This document shows, one piece after another, positions 17,857 through 26,534 of a stretch of 64,000 nt of DNA; the stretch's first letter is position 1; each line of letters begins with the position of its first letter. The notes under the pieces are model-generated. The model worked only from the letters and a program-made list of their open reading frames with translations, did not search any database and was not told where the DNA came from. A program made the translations under genes and the position numbers. Source of the DNA: Phaeodactylibacter xiamenensis (GTDB lineage: Bacteria > Bacteroidota > Bacteroidia > Chitinophagales > Saprospiraceae); assembly GCF_000759025.1 (NCBI RefSeq), contig NZ_JPOS01000090.1, positions 248,001 through 312,000 on the forward strand, read 5' to 3'.

Positions 17857-20800
17857 TTATCGGAATAATTGAACATCTCCTTCGTAAAGTGTGGTAAATC
17901 CATCCACCCAGCGGACCTGTACGATGTAAGCGTAAACGCCTGCCGCTGCCGTTTCCCCCCTCGTGGTGCCATCCCATGCTGATACGCCATCTTTGGCTTC
18001 GAAGACCAGCCCGCCCCAACGATTGTATACCTGGAAGTTGAGCACCTCAGCCAGTCCAGCTCCCGGGTAAATTTCGAAGCGGTCGTTGATGCCATCTTCA
18101 TTCGGGGAGAAGGCATTGGGAATGTATACCTGCCGGGTGCCATCCACTTGCAGGAACAGCTCAGCGGAGTAGGTACAGCCACCGTCCAGCGTTAAGGTCA
18201 GCTCAATATCAACAGAGCTAGTAGCCAGCAACCTGGGGTCATGGCAGGTTGTACAACTCAACACAGCACCGGAGTCCGCCACCCACTGAAAAGTTGATAA
18301 GGCAGGATCAATTGGTGCACTGGAAATAATTTCCAACTGTACGGAATCTCCAAAGGAAGCCGGATTAGGCTGAGCCAGCAGGTCAACTGACAGGGCATTT
18401 GGCTCTGCCAGGGTCAGTGAGACTGTTGTATCGCAGTTGTTGCTGTTGGTAATGGTTACTTCGTACAGCCCCGACGCTAAGCCTTCGAATACCGGCTCGG
18501 TTTGTTCTGTACTGCCATTGAGGGCAAAGGTATAAGGCGAAGTACTGCCACTAAGCCCTGAGAATTCGATAAGGCCCGTAGCTTCTCCCGGGCAAGCCGG
18601 GTCCACCGTTTCCACCTGAAAATTAATGGGCGGCACATCGGGTAAAGCGATACTATCCTGCGAGATGGCACAACCGGTAGCGTCTGTTACGGTGTAGGCG
18701 TACAAGCCGGGCAGTAGCCCGTTTATGGTCGCTGTACTTTCGTTGAAAGGTTGCCCGTTGCGGGACCATTCGAACTGATAAGGCGTGATGCCGCCAGTTA
18801 CATCCAGTGTCAAAATACCAGATGCCTGCCCCTGACAGTTAGGCGGGCTCACATTTACTTCAGCCTGAGGTACATCAGGAGCGGCCAAAAAGAAAGTGGA
18901 GGTCGAAAAACAATCCGCTCCTACTGTAATGATGGCCTCATAACTTCCATCTGATAAGTTTTCGATTGTTTGTACGCCTTCTGCAATGAGGTTACCCTCG
19001 CTATCGAACCACTCAATAGCGCTCGCGGGATCCCCCCCTGACAGATTGATGGTGATAGCACCATTGTTTTCCCCACAATTTGGCGGCACAACTTCCGCCC
19101 CGACATCCGGTAATTCGAGAATATTCACGTTGATCTCATCGGTGACTACTCCACATGTGGTGGTGAGTTCCAATGTGTAGGTGCCATCTTCAGTCACCAT
19201 GATTTGCGGCGTAGTGGCCCCATTGCTCCAGGTATAGTCACCCGGCACTTCAAAGACAGGGCCCAGCGTCACAGATTCGCCGTCACACACTTCCAAATCT
19301 GGCCCCAGTGCTACAGCATCTTCCGGCGTCACCACCGAAATGGAATCTACAGCAGTACATTCGTCCTGAGTGACCGTCACGCTGTAAATTCCAGAGGCAT
19401 TCACGGTGAATGTGGAATCCGTAGAACCATCCTGCCACTGATAGACGGCGGTGCTGTCCAGCACCGGATCGAGCAACAAGCTCGCACCGCTGCAAATTAG
19501 CGTGTCGTTGCCAAGGTCCAGCGTAAAGGAACTGTTATTTGGATTGATGGAAAAATCCTGATCGGAAACATTCACATCAAGGTCGGTAGAGGCTGTCAAC
19601 GTACTGCCAACGAAGGAGATTGGGGCCACGTCCAGGTTGACAGGAGTAAGAAAAGCATCCGGCAGAGGATCGGCGCAGATGCCCTGCCCTTGTTCGTCCA
19701 CCTTCACCAAACGGAACCCATCGCGGTCATAGAGATCCTCATAAACGTAAGCATAGTAGCCCTCGGAAGTGACCGTGAGCGGGCTTCCACCAAACCGGAA
19801 AGGGCCGCTCAAAAAGCCCTCTTCTGCAAGCTCAAGCCCCCACAGCATTTCCCCATCCTTACTAATTTTTGCAAGCGCGGGGCGGATGTCGCCGGAGTTG
19901 TCCACATCCGATGCTCCTACGAATAGCAGGCTTCCATCAGGAGTAAACACTAAATCTTCAGGCTGAGAATAAAGAACAAAGTTTAGCCCATTATATTCAA
20001 CTGTAACTGCCTGATTAGAAAGAACGACTAAACGAGACCATATCACACTTCCATCTAGATTGATTCGTGAAATTAACGCCCCTCTAGCTCCAGTAAACTG
20101 ATCATCAACAAAGGTAGTCTGCAAAAGAGCAAATGTTCCGTCCTCTAGCGCAACAACACTTACTCCTTGCCCAACAAAATCCTGATATTGGTATGTATTG
20201 GCCCAGAGTTGAGATCCTTGCTCATTGAGACGAAGTACAAATGCTTTATCGCCTACAGCAATCCCTCCGATGCTCCCGGTAACCAGATATCCACCCGCAG
20301 GCACCTCCGCCACATCATACCCGGTAGCACCCTGTCCGGCTACCGGATAATACTGCCCCCATTCCACAGCTCCTGAGGCATCATACTTGACCAGATAAAG
20401 CGCTGTTTCAAAACTCGGGCTGTGATGACCGGCAAAGATATAGCCACCATCAGAGGTCTGAAGCCCGGCAAACCCCCGTTCCAAAAGGTCAGGATTGCCC
20501 GGGAACTGTGACCATTGCAGGGTACCATCAGCATTGCCTTTGGCCAGAAAGCCATCAAAATAGACGGTTGTGGACGTGCCGGAAAGCATGAAGCCGCCAT
20601 CTTCCGTTGAGCTGATATCGGTAATGGACTGAAAAGTCCCGGGGTCATATTCCCGCGACCACACCATTTGGTTGGTATTATCGATACGGGTGACTATTGC
20701 ATCGTTGGCATTGCCGGCAGGGTTATTGAAGCCATTGGCAACAGAGCTAAGCACGTAAATGCTACCGTCGGGCCCGGCTGTCGCCGCCAAAGCCCGCACG

Positions 20801-20901
20801 GAATCCCCTGTAGTGCATTCCACGCGGAACTCTCCCAGCTGAGCGTTAAGATGACCGACAAAAAAGAGCGTAACAAGTGTAGAGAGTAGTAATTGCTTCA
20901 T
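17857..20901 (-). CDS. Surface protein with SprB-like repeats and CHU_C (T9SS type B) C-terminus
   Basis: 1014 aa with a signal peptide ending near HLNAQ (about residue 21). The first 420 residues are a repeat-rich beta-propeller-like region (DGSIYVLSS, DGGFMLSG, DGGYIFAG, PAGGYLVTG), typical of delta-60-type propellers. Residues about 480-900 hold Ig/PKD- and SprB-like repeats (GGITPYQFEWSRNGQPF, LPGLYAYTVTDATGC). The C-terminus from about 925 (IPNAFSPNEDGINDRFEIYP, RWGGLVFEA, WDG, AAAGVYAYIV) is the gliding-motility-associated CHU_C domain, a type B signal for T9SS export and cell-surface attachment. A role in adhesion or gliding is inferred from the family. Confidence 0.9.
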   Translation of the reverse strand: MKQLLLSTLVTLFFVGHLNAQLGEFRVECTTGDSVRALAATAGPDGSIYVLSSVANGFNNPAGNANDAIVTRIDNTNQMVWSREYDPGTFQSITDISSTEDGGFMLSGTSTTVYFDGFLAKGNADGTLQWSQFPGNPDLLERGFAGLQTSDGGYIFAGHHSPSFETALYLVKYDASGAVEWGQYYPVAGQGATGYDVAEVPAGGYLVTGSIGGIAVGDKAFVLRLNEQGSQLWANTYQYQDFVGQGVSVVALEDGTFALLQTTFVDDQFTGARGALISRINLDGSVIWSRLVVLSNQAVTVEYNGLNFVLYSQPEDLVFTPDGSLLFVGASDVDNSGDIRPALAKISKDGEMLWGLELAEEGFLSGPFRFGGSPLTVTSEGYYAYVYEDLYDRDGFRLVKVDEQGQGICADPLPDAFLTPVNLDVAPISFVGSTLTASTDLDVNVSDQDFSINPNNSSFTLDLGNDTLICSGASLLLDPVLDSTAVYQWQDGSTDSTFTVNASGIYSVTVTQDECTAVDSISVVTPEDAVALGPDLEVCDGESVTLGPVFEVPGDYTWSNGATTPQIMVTEDGTYTLELTTTCGVVTDEINVNILELPDVGAEVVPPNCGENNGAITINLSGGDPASAIEWFDSEGNLIAEGVQTIENLSDGSYEAIITVGADCFSTSTFFLAAPDVPQAEVNVSPPNCQGQASGILTLDVTGGITPYQFEWSRNGQPFNESTATINGLLPGLYAYTVTDATGCAISQDSIALPDVPPINFQVETVDPACPGEATGLIEFSGLSGSTSPYTFALNGSTEQTEPVFEGLASGLYEVTITNSNNCDTTVSLTLAEPNALSVDLLAQPNPASFGDSVQLEIISSAPIDPALSTFQWVADSGAVLSCTTCHDPRLLATSSVDIELTLTLDGGCTYSAELFLQVDGTRQVYIPNAFSPNEDGINDRFEIYPGAGLAEVLNFQVYNRWGGLVFEAKDGVSAWDGTTRGETAAAGVYAYIVQVRWVDGFTTLYEGDVQLFR

Positions 20902-20939
20902 GGAATTGGTGTTGTCAAGTGTTGAAGGTGCGCTACAAA

Positions 20940-21434
20940 TTATTTCCAGTTATGTTGCAGCATGATCTGATAGATCAGAGATTTGGCATGTTCCTGACTT
21001 ACACCGGTAAGGACCAGTGTAGCCTGCCGGAACAGCGCGATCGTAGTAGCTGGATAAACGCCGGTTTCACCGGGAAACCAGGCCATTGGCACACTAGTCC
21101 CCTGCAGGATTTCATAGCCAGCGCCGGCATTGTGCTCCTGCCATTCCCCGGCAATGATTTGCAACTGTGGAATGTCTTGTGCGGGTGCCGGATCGTAAAG
21201 ATAGAAATGCAGCATTTGGATCTCTGCCCGTGCAGGCATGGTGAAAATGCAGGCCGACTTTTCGTTCCGCCCGGCGGCAACCGGCGTCACCTTGCGGACT
21301 GGCTCCTGAACGGTCTCCTGAATGGTCTCCAGGGCCAGCAGCGCTGATGCCTGCGGGAGCGGTGCCTGCTGAGGGTTATTCCCACAACTTAACAGGAGAA
21401 GAATCAGAGCAGGAAAGACAAGCAGTGTTTTCAT
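20940..21434 (-). CDS. Small lipoprotein of unknown function
   Basis: 164 aa from the ATG at 21434, chosen because a lipoprotein signal follows at once (LLLSC, Cys 17); the frame extends 36 codons upstream into the neighbouring gene's end. After a Gln/Pro/Ala linker the domain carries ARAEIQMLHFYLYDP and GYEILQGTSVPMAWFP with no family I recognise. Its start overlaps nothing but lies about 20 bases after the GNAT-like gene, so the two are likely one transcript. Confidence 0.65.
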   Translation of the reverse strand: MKTLLVFPALILLLLSCGNNPQQAPLPQASALLALETIQETVQEPVRKVTPVAAGRNEKSACIFTMPARAEIQMLHFYLYDPAPAQDIPQLQIIAGEWQEHNAGAGYEILQGTSVPMAWFPGETGVYPATTIALFRQATLVLTGVSQEHAKSLIYQIMLQHNWK

Positions 21435-21453
21435 GGCTTTTTTTATGGCAAAT

Positions 21454-22404
21454 TTACAAAAGCCACTGCAAAAAAGGCGTCGCCCAGCGGTAACGGGCAC
21501 GATAGATTTCAAAATAAGGAACAGGAAGCGCCCGAAACCCATTAAGGACCGGGGCTACGTTAGGCATGGTGCTACCGCAAAAATTAAAGGCTTCACTCCC
21601 CTGCTCAGCACCGGCTTGTATAGCCTGCCACATCAGCCAGGGAAATGCCCCGCTCTCCCGGGCACCTTTCCCGTTACCCGCGGTGATGGGGTAAGTAACG
21701 CCTTCGGTATGCATCAGGTACACCCCGCTGTGGACCGTTCCGTCCTGATGACGTGCCAGGAGCAATTGCACATCGCCAAACTTCCGGGCGGGCCCATCCA
21801 TTTGCTGCAGCAAAGACAAGGTGACCGGTGCATACAGCCCCTGCCGGTCAAAGGTATGCTCGATGATAGACACCAATGCATTCAGATCTGAACTCTCTTC
21901 CAACTCCAAGACCTTCTCTCCTTCCTTGATGCTGTACTTTACCGAGCGGTTGAAGCGGCGGCGGACCGTTTCCCTATCCGAAAGTCCCGGCACCACAAAG
22001 TGATACCGCAGTTGAGCCTGAAAGCCTTTCCAAAGCAGGGGCATCCAGTTTTTGGTCCCATGGTGCAGTTTCTGAATGTGCCCCCAGTGCCCGGGCAGTT
22101 GTTCCAGGAGTTGCGGAATGACCTGCCGGTCGAAGGTGAACTGATCCGCCGGAGCAAGGGAATCATACGCCCGATACCGCCACAAGCCAAGGTAGGGCGT
22201 CAGTGGTGGCGTTAGCAGGAAAGGTATGCCTTTAACACGCCGGATATGGTAGGGCAATGCTGCTGCCAATTCGCCTTTCTTATCCTCAGCGAGCGCTACA
22301 CCCCAGTTGTCCGGGCCGCATACCGCATCCAGCCACCAGGGGTGATTGAAGGCAGGAACGGCCTGGTCCTGGCAGAATTCCTGGTATACTGGTTTTGGCG
22401 ACAA
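21454..22404 (-). CDS. FemAB/GNAT-like acyltransferase family protein
   Basis: 316 aa. The arrangement (N-terminal HPWWLDAVCGPDNW, central RRRFNRSVKYSIKEGEKV, then HSGVYLMHTEGVTYPITAGN and the final FNFCGSTMPNVAPVLNGFRA) is the FemAB/BioF2-like acetyltransferase domain common in Bacteroidota. These proteins transfer aminoacyl or acyl groups, often onto cell-envelope or exopolysaccharide precursors; the substrate is unknown. The only usable start is TTG at 22404, as the next Met is about 120 residues in. A palindromic repeat separates it from the FKBP gene upstream. Confidence 0.72.
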   Translation of the reverse strand: MSPKPVYQEFCQDQAVPAFNHPWWLDAVCGPDNWGVALAEDKKGELAAALPYHIRRVKGIPFLLTPPLTPYLGLWRYRAYDSLAPADQFTFDRQVIPQLLEQLPGHWGHIQKLHHGTKNWMPLLWKGFQAQLRYHFVVPGLSDRETVRRRFNRSVKYSIKEGEKVLELEESSDLNALVSIIEHTFDRQGLYAPVTLSLLQQMDGPARKFGDVQLLLARHQDGTVHSGVYLMHTEGVTYPITAGNGKGARESGAFPWLMWQAIQAGAEQGSEAFNFCGSTMPNVAPVLNGFRALPVPYFEIYRARYRWATPFLQWLL

Positions 22405-22491
22405 TATTATTTAGGTTTATTGGCAAAAAGCCTACTGCCATATCAATGATGGGGCTGAGAAGACAAGACGTTTTCCCGGTTAGACTATCTT

Positions 22492-22654
22492 AGGAACGTT
22501 TAAATAATAACTTCACCATTTATGACTGCTTCTTTTTGCGCTGGTCTGCGTTGCTCATCAGTCAGGTAGCTTTGGCTATCTTCTTTCTTCGCGCCTTGCC
22601 CAGCACAAAAATAACCGACTCAAAATGTCGAATCTATTTTTTTAACGTTCCTTA
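22492..22654. repeat. Palindromic intercistronic element, copy 1
   Basis: Ends are inverted repeats: TTAGGAACGTT (to 22500) and AACGTTCCTTA (22644-22654). The centre has GTAGC/GCTAT around the motif TAGCTTTGGCT near 22567-22577. The core shares several ordered blocks with the element at 62626-62793 read on the opposite strand (TAGCTT-GGCT, GCGCCTTG, CAAAAT). The right arm includes the stop codon of the FKBP gene. It sits between two co-directional minus-strand genes and would form one long hairpin in their transcript. Confidence 0.65.
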
Positions 22655-23101
22655 ATTGAAATCCACAAGGTCAATCTCAAAAATCAGTACAGACCCGGCC
22701 GGGATAGTCCCGACAGCCCGGTTGCCGTAGCCCAGATTGGATGGGCAATACAGGGTAACCTCTCCTCCTTTCCCTACTAGTGGGATGCCGATCTGCCAGG
22801 CGGGAATTAAGTTTCTAAGCGGAAAAGTAATGGTACTGCTGCCCGGTGTCTGATCAAAAACGTGCCCGTCCAGCAGGGTGCCTTTGTAGCGCACGGTGAC
22901 AGAATCCGTGAGCTCAGGCCGTTCACTCGAACCCGGCGTCTGAATTTGGTAGTACAAGCCGGACTCGTGCCGGTCAGCCGTCAGGTTATTCTCTGCCAGG
23001 AAGTCCAGGATTTTCTCTTCATCAGGCCGGTCATCGGTCTCCTTGTTGCAGGCGATCAGCGCAATGCCTAAAAGCATCGCGAACACATATTTTAGCTTCA
23101 T
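22652..23101 (-). CDS. FKBP-type peptidyl-prolyl isomerase, lipoprotein
   Basis: 149 aa from the ATG at 23101; upstream in-frame codons are past the promoter. A lipoprotein signal (LIAC, Cys 18) is followed by a short linker and one FKBP domain (about 55-149): DSVTVRYKGTLLDGHVFDQTPG, IPAWQIGIPLVGKGGEVTLYCPS and GTIPAGSVLIFEIDLVDF. It catalyses cis-trans isomerisation of proline bonds and, as a lipoprotein, would act in the periplasm as a folding helper. Its stop codon TAA is the first triplet of the palindromic repeat beyond it. A decayed 3' copy of an FKBP gene lies at about 24670-24735. Confidence 0.92.
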   Translation of the reverse strand: MKLKYVFAMLLGIALIACNKETDDRPDEEKILDFLAENNLTADRHESGLYYQIQTPGSSERPELTDSVTVRYKGTLLDGHVFDQTPGSSTITFPLRNLIPAWQIGIPLVGKGGEVTLYCPSNLGYGNRAVGTIPAGSVLIFEIDLVDFN

Positions 23102-23132
23102 CTTCAAAATGATAAGTTTGAATGTAAAACTA

Positions 23133-23140
23133 CAAAAATA
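23133..23140 (-). promoter_or_regulatory. -7 promoter element (TATTTTTG) of the FKBP gene
   Basis: Exact TAnnTTTG match on the minus strand, about 32 bases before the ATG at 23101; this supports the short start. Confidence 0.55.
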
Positions 23141-23247
23141 GTAAAGGTGCCGGACAGGTACTTGCAAAAACCGTAGTAGCTGCAAATCTGACAGAGAAGA
23201 GACTAAAAGCTACGGCCAGGATTATTCCATACCTGACATTTTTTTGT

Positions 23248-24538
23248 TGGGATGTATCTAACGTTACCACTATGTTTGGCATGTCCCTGGGGGCTTCCTC
23301 CTTTGATCAACCTATTGGCAACTGGGAGGTATCGAATGTAACCGATATGTTTGGCATGTTCCAGGGGGCCTCTGCCTTTGATCAGGACATCGGGGACTGG
23401 AACGTCGCAAATGTCACCAACATGGCGGGCATGTTCTTCCAGGCTTCAGCCTTCAACGGAGCCCTTACCGATTCCAATAAGCCAGACTGGGGCACTTCCT
23501 GTAATCCAAAGGTGATAATTGTAAGCGTTCCTGCCGATTCTACATACGGTTTAGGTACCGTTCTGGAGTTTGTTGTGAATTTCAACAGGATCGTCATCGT
23601 ATCGGGCACGCCTCAGCTATCCATTAGCCTGGATGGCTCAACAGTACAGGCAGATTATGCTTCAGGGACAGGCACCAAAGCACTGACCTTTACCTACATG
23701 GTCGCATACGGTGATGAAGACACAGACGGCATCACCGTTACCCCTACCCTGGGCCTGAACGAAGGCACTATGACAGGCGTTTGGGGGTCTGATGCAGACC
23801 TGGCTCTATCGGGCGTGGGAGCGACCGATAATGTCTTGGTAGATGCCGTGCCGCCAGTTGCGGCCTGCCTCCAATCCACTGTAGAATTAGGGCCCAACGG
23901 TACCTACACGCTGCAGGAAAGCGACGTCTTTGATGCCATTGAGAGCAGCATATTCCAATCTGTCCAGCCTTCTCCGGCGGGAGCTGCGCACCGTGGATAA
24001 TGGGCCGCGCACTTCCAACACTTCATGGGCACCTTTCGCTACCTGGCTACGCTTAAGAAGAAATGGCGATTATATCCGCGCCCTTTACCGCAACACAAAC
24101 ACTGGTAACTGGCAACTTTTCCATAAGGCATACCTCCCCATAGACGAGTGTGTCGAAATGGGGCTGGCGGTATTCACTACCGATCCCAATGGGGATGCCA
24201 GTGCCGTATTCAGCAATGTAAATACGCGCAGCCAGGTCAGCAGCAACTTTTCCATTCCGGACTGGGGCAATGAGGTGACCGCAGTTTCTGTGCGTAGTGC
24301 AACGATTTTCCCTAACCCGGCATCCGGGCAGTTCACACTCTCGTTCAGCAAGCCGCTGCATGTAGCCGGCACCGCAACCTTGCTTAATGAACTGGGGCAG
24401 CGGGTTCGGCAATTTGACCTGTATGCAGGCGACCTGGAAATTGATGGCGACCTCTCAGGGCTCCCTCCGGGGCTCTACTTCCTCCGAACTGCCACAAGTG
24501 ATGGGTATCAGGAAACGCTGAAGTTGTTGAAACAATAA
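23248..24538 (+). pseudogene. Decayed BspA/DUF285 surface-protein gene with T9SS tail
   Basis: The frame enters directly in mid-repeat ([11 protein letters not shown]) with no signal peptide or start. DUF285 (BspA-type leucine-rich) units follow: [22 protein letters not shown] and [20 protein letters not shown]. Next is a beta-rich domain (about 23500-23860) and a stop at 23998. The second half continues in another frame from about 23960 to 24538: a lectin-like piece (TWLRLRRNGDYIRALYRN) and a complete T9SS type A sorting domain (IFPNPASGQFTLSF ... GLYFLRTATSDGYQETLKLLKQ). The truncated start plus a frame switch or internal deletion mark it as a remnant of a secreted adhesin. Confidence 0.82.
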
Positions 24539-24667
24539 GTTATTAAAGAACGTAAAACAGAAAAGGTGGGCAGGGCGATCGGTCTTGTTCACCTATTCTA
24601 TTAAGAACTTGCTACTGCCTGGGTTATTTCCGGCAAAGAGTAGCTGAGAATACTGTTCTAAACTGCT

Positions 24668-24735
24668 TAAAATCCACAAGATCAATCTCAAAAATCAGCA
24701 TCGCACTGGGCGGTATGCCCCTAACTGGAGTAGTG
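24668..24735 (-). pseudogene. Ghost of an FKBP gene 3' end
   Basis: Read on the minus strand, this encodes TPVRGIPPSAMLIFEIDLVDF, close to the last 17 residues of the FKBP at 22652 (GTIPAGSVLIFEIDLVDF). Upstream the frame breaks, and downstream the normal stop is missing, so only the tail of a second FKBP copy remains. It lies just after the BspA pseudogene. Confidence 0.75.
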
Positions 24736-24793
24736 ATGGATGTGATGTTAGATTACCAACCCTGGATTTTGGGTTTTCCTGCATGGATATTAT

Positions 24794-24801
24794 TACTTTT
24801 G
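24794..24801 (+). promoter_or_regulatory. -7 promoter element (TACTTTTG)
   Basis: Exact TAnnTTTG match, 36 bases before the ATG at 24837. It rules out the earlier in-frame ATG at 24783 as the start. Confidence 0.55.
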
Positions 24802-24836
24802 CCCTGCAAATTATTGACGGACCTAATTCGCAAAAT

Positions 24837-26321
24837 ATGAAACAACTACTTGTAGCAGCCATGGCCCTTCTGGCTATAGCCTGTAACTCTCCTGACTCAC
24901 AGGGGGCCAGCAATAGTGAGAGTAATACACCCGTAGCCACTCCAAGAGCGGTCCGGGATAATTCTCCTGCCGAATCCCCTGATATTACGCTCACCCTTTC
25001 CGGCGTACAGGTCGGCAGCCCGGTATCACTCATCGGTCACCTCAACGAACAACGCTTCCGCGCCGACTCTACAGTGGTGGGCCAGGGTGGCGTCATTCAT
25101 TTTCAAAGATCAGAACCCTATCTGCCTGGCTTCTACTACATTCTTATTCCCCAGCAGGCAGTGGTCCAACTCCTGATTGACAAGGACCAGACGATGCAGC
25201 TGCAGGCTGATGCTACGGATGTGATTGGCACCATGCAGGTGGAAGGGAATCTCGAAAATGAGATTTTGTACCAAAACCTGCAGTTTGAGCAGAATCAATC
25301 GCCAAAGTTTGATGCGATTTCCAGTCAACTGCAGGGGCTGCAGAAAGGGTCTGCAGAATACGAACGCCTTACCGCCGAACGGAGCGCACTGATACAGGAG
25401 CGTAAAGCACACCTGCAAGGCCTGTTTGAGCAATATCCCAACACCTTCTTCACCAGCTACAAACGTGCCGGCCAAAACCCGGACCTCCGCGAGCCCAAAC
25501 GCCCGGATGGCAGCATTGACACCGAAGCACAGGTATACTACTTCCGGCAGGACTTCTGGAATGGCGTGGATTTCACCGATGAACGACTGTTGCGCACACC
25601 GGTCATTTTCAACAAGCTCAACCGGTACATCACAGAACTGACGGCCCAAAACCCGGATTCACTCAAAGCCGCAACCAAATATCTGATGGAGAAAGTGGTA
25701 GATAATGAGGCCACCAAAGAATACCTCAAATTCTTCGCCAACTGGATTACACTGAAGTACGAGCCGACCAAAACCACCCTTATGGATGCGGAGGCAATGT
25801 ACGTCTTTATGGTACAAAACTACTTTACCAGGGAGCGGGCATTTTGGTCAGACTCCATGAATATATACGGCTTGCAGCAGCGGGCCGAGGAAATGGCAGG
25901 CAGTCTGGTTGGCCATAAAGCGCCCAATGTGACTTCCTTTGCTCCTGATGGTTCCGAGAAAACACTGCTTGACCTTAAAGCGCCTTACCTGATTGTCTAT
26001 ATGTATAATCCTACCTGTGAACACTGCATGGAGCAAACCCCCAAACTGGTCAACTTCTACCGGGAGTGGAAAAGTAAAGGGGTTGATGTCTACGGTATTG
26101 CATTGGATACCGATCAACAGGAATGGACAGATTACATCAGGAAAACAGGCATGAACTGGACCAATGTTTTCGACCCTACTAATCGCTCTATTTACGGCAA
26201 GTACTACGTAGATGTCACTCCTGAAATCTACGTCATCGGACCTGACCGCAAGATTATCGCTAAAAACATCAAGGTCAACCAGATTGAGGAAGTCATTCGG
26301 CGTGACAAACAGAAAGGATAA
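24837..26321 (+). CDS. TlpA-like thiol-disulfide lipoprotein with N-terminal DUF4369-like domain
   Basis: 494 aa from the ATG at 24837, which begins a clear lipoprotein signal (LAIAC, Cys 16). Residues about 40-150 look like the DUF4369 domain (HLNEQRFRADSTVV, VVQLLIDKDQTMQL). A helical middle part follows, and from about 355 a thioredoxin-like domain with the redox pair CEHC (about 395), then DVYGIALDTDQQEW and the cis-Pro region VTPEIYVIGPDRKII. Such proteins reduce or shuffle disulfides in the periplasm. The CxxC is intact, so redox activity is expected; the partner is unknown. Confidence 0.87.
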   Translation: MKQLLVAAMALLAIACNSPDSQGASNSESNTPVATPRAVRDNSPAESPDITLTLSGVQVGSPVSLIGHLNEQRFRADSTVVGQGGVIHFQRSEPYLPGFYYILIPQQAVVQLLIDKDQTMQLQADATDVIGTMQVEGNLENEILYQNLQFEQNQSPKFDAISSQLQGLQKGSAEYERLTAERSALIQERKAHLQGLFEQYPNTFFTSYKRAGQNPDLREPKRPDGSIDTEAQVYYFRQDFWNGVDFTDERLLRTPVIFNKLNRYITELTAQNPDSLKAATKYLMEKVVDNEATKEYLKFFANWITLKYEPTKTTLMDAEAMYVFMVQNYFTRERAFWSDSMNIYGLQQRAEEMAGSLVGHKAPNVTSFAPDGSEKTLLDLKAPYLIVYMYNPTCEHCMEQTPKLVNFYREWKSKGVDVYGIALDTDQQEWTDYIRKTGMNWTNVFDPTNRSIYGKYYVDVTPEIYVIGPDRKIIAKNIKVNQIEEVIRRDKQKG

Positions 26322-26365
26322 AGCACAGGCTTTCCCTTTCATGATAACAGAATAAATACTAATGG

Positions 26366-26402
26366 GTGCCTTCTGAAAATATCAGGAGGCACTTTTTTTT
26401 AC
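26366..26402 (+). terminator. Intrinsic terminator after the TlpA-like gene
   Basis: An 11-pair stem with one G-T pair (26366-26376 with 26382-26392), a five-base loop and a run of nine T. Confidence 0.88.
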
Positions 26403-26534
26403 TCCTGCCTTAAGATACAGCGGATCTGCCTCTAACCAGATTAAATTTTTACCCTTCGCCGAAACCCACGAGCAACGCCATCAAAAGCTTTTACTTTTGA
26501 TAAAAACTACTACTTCCCAACCCCATCCCCAGCA

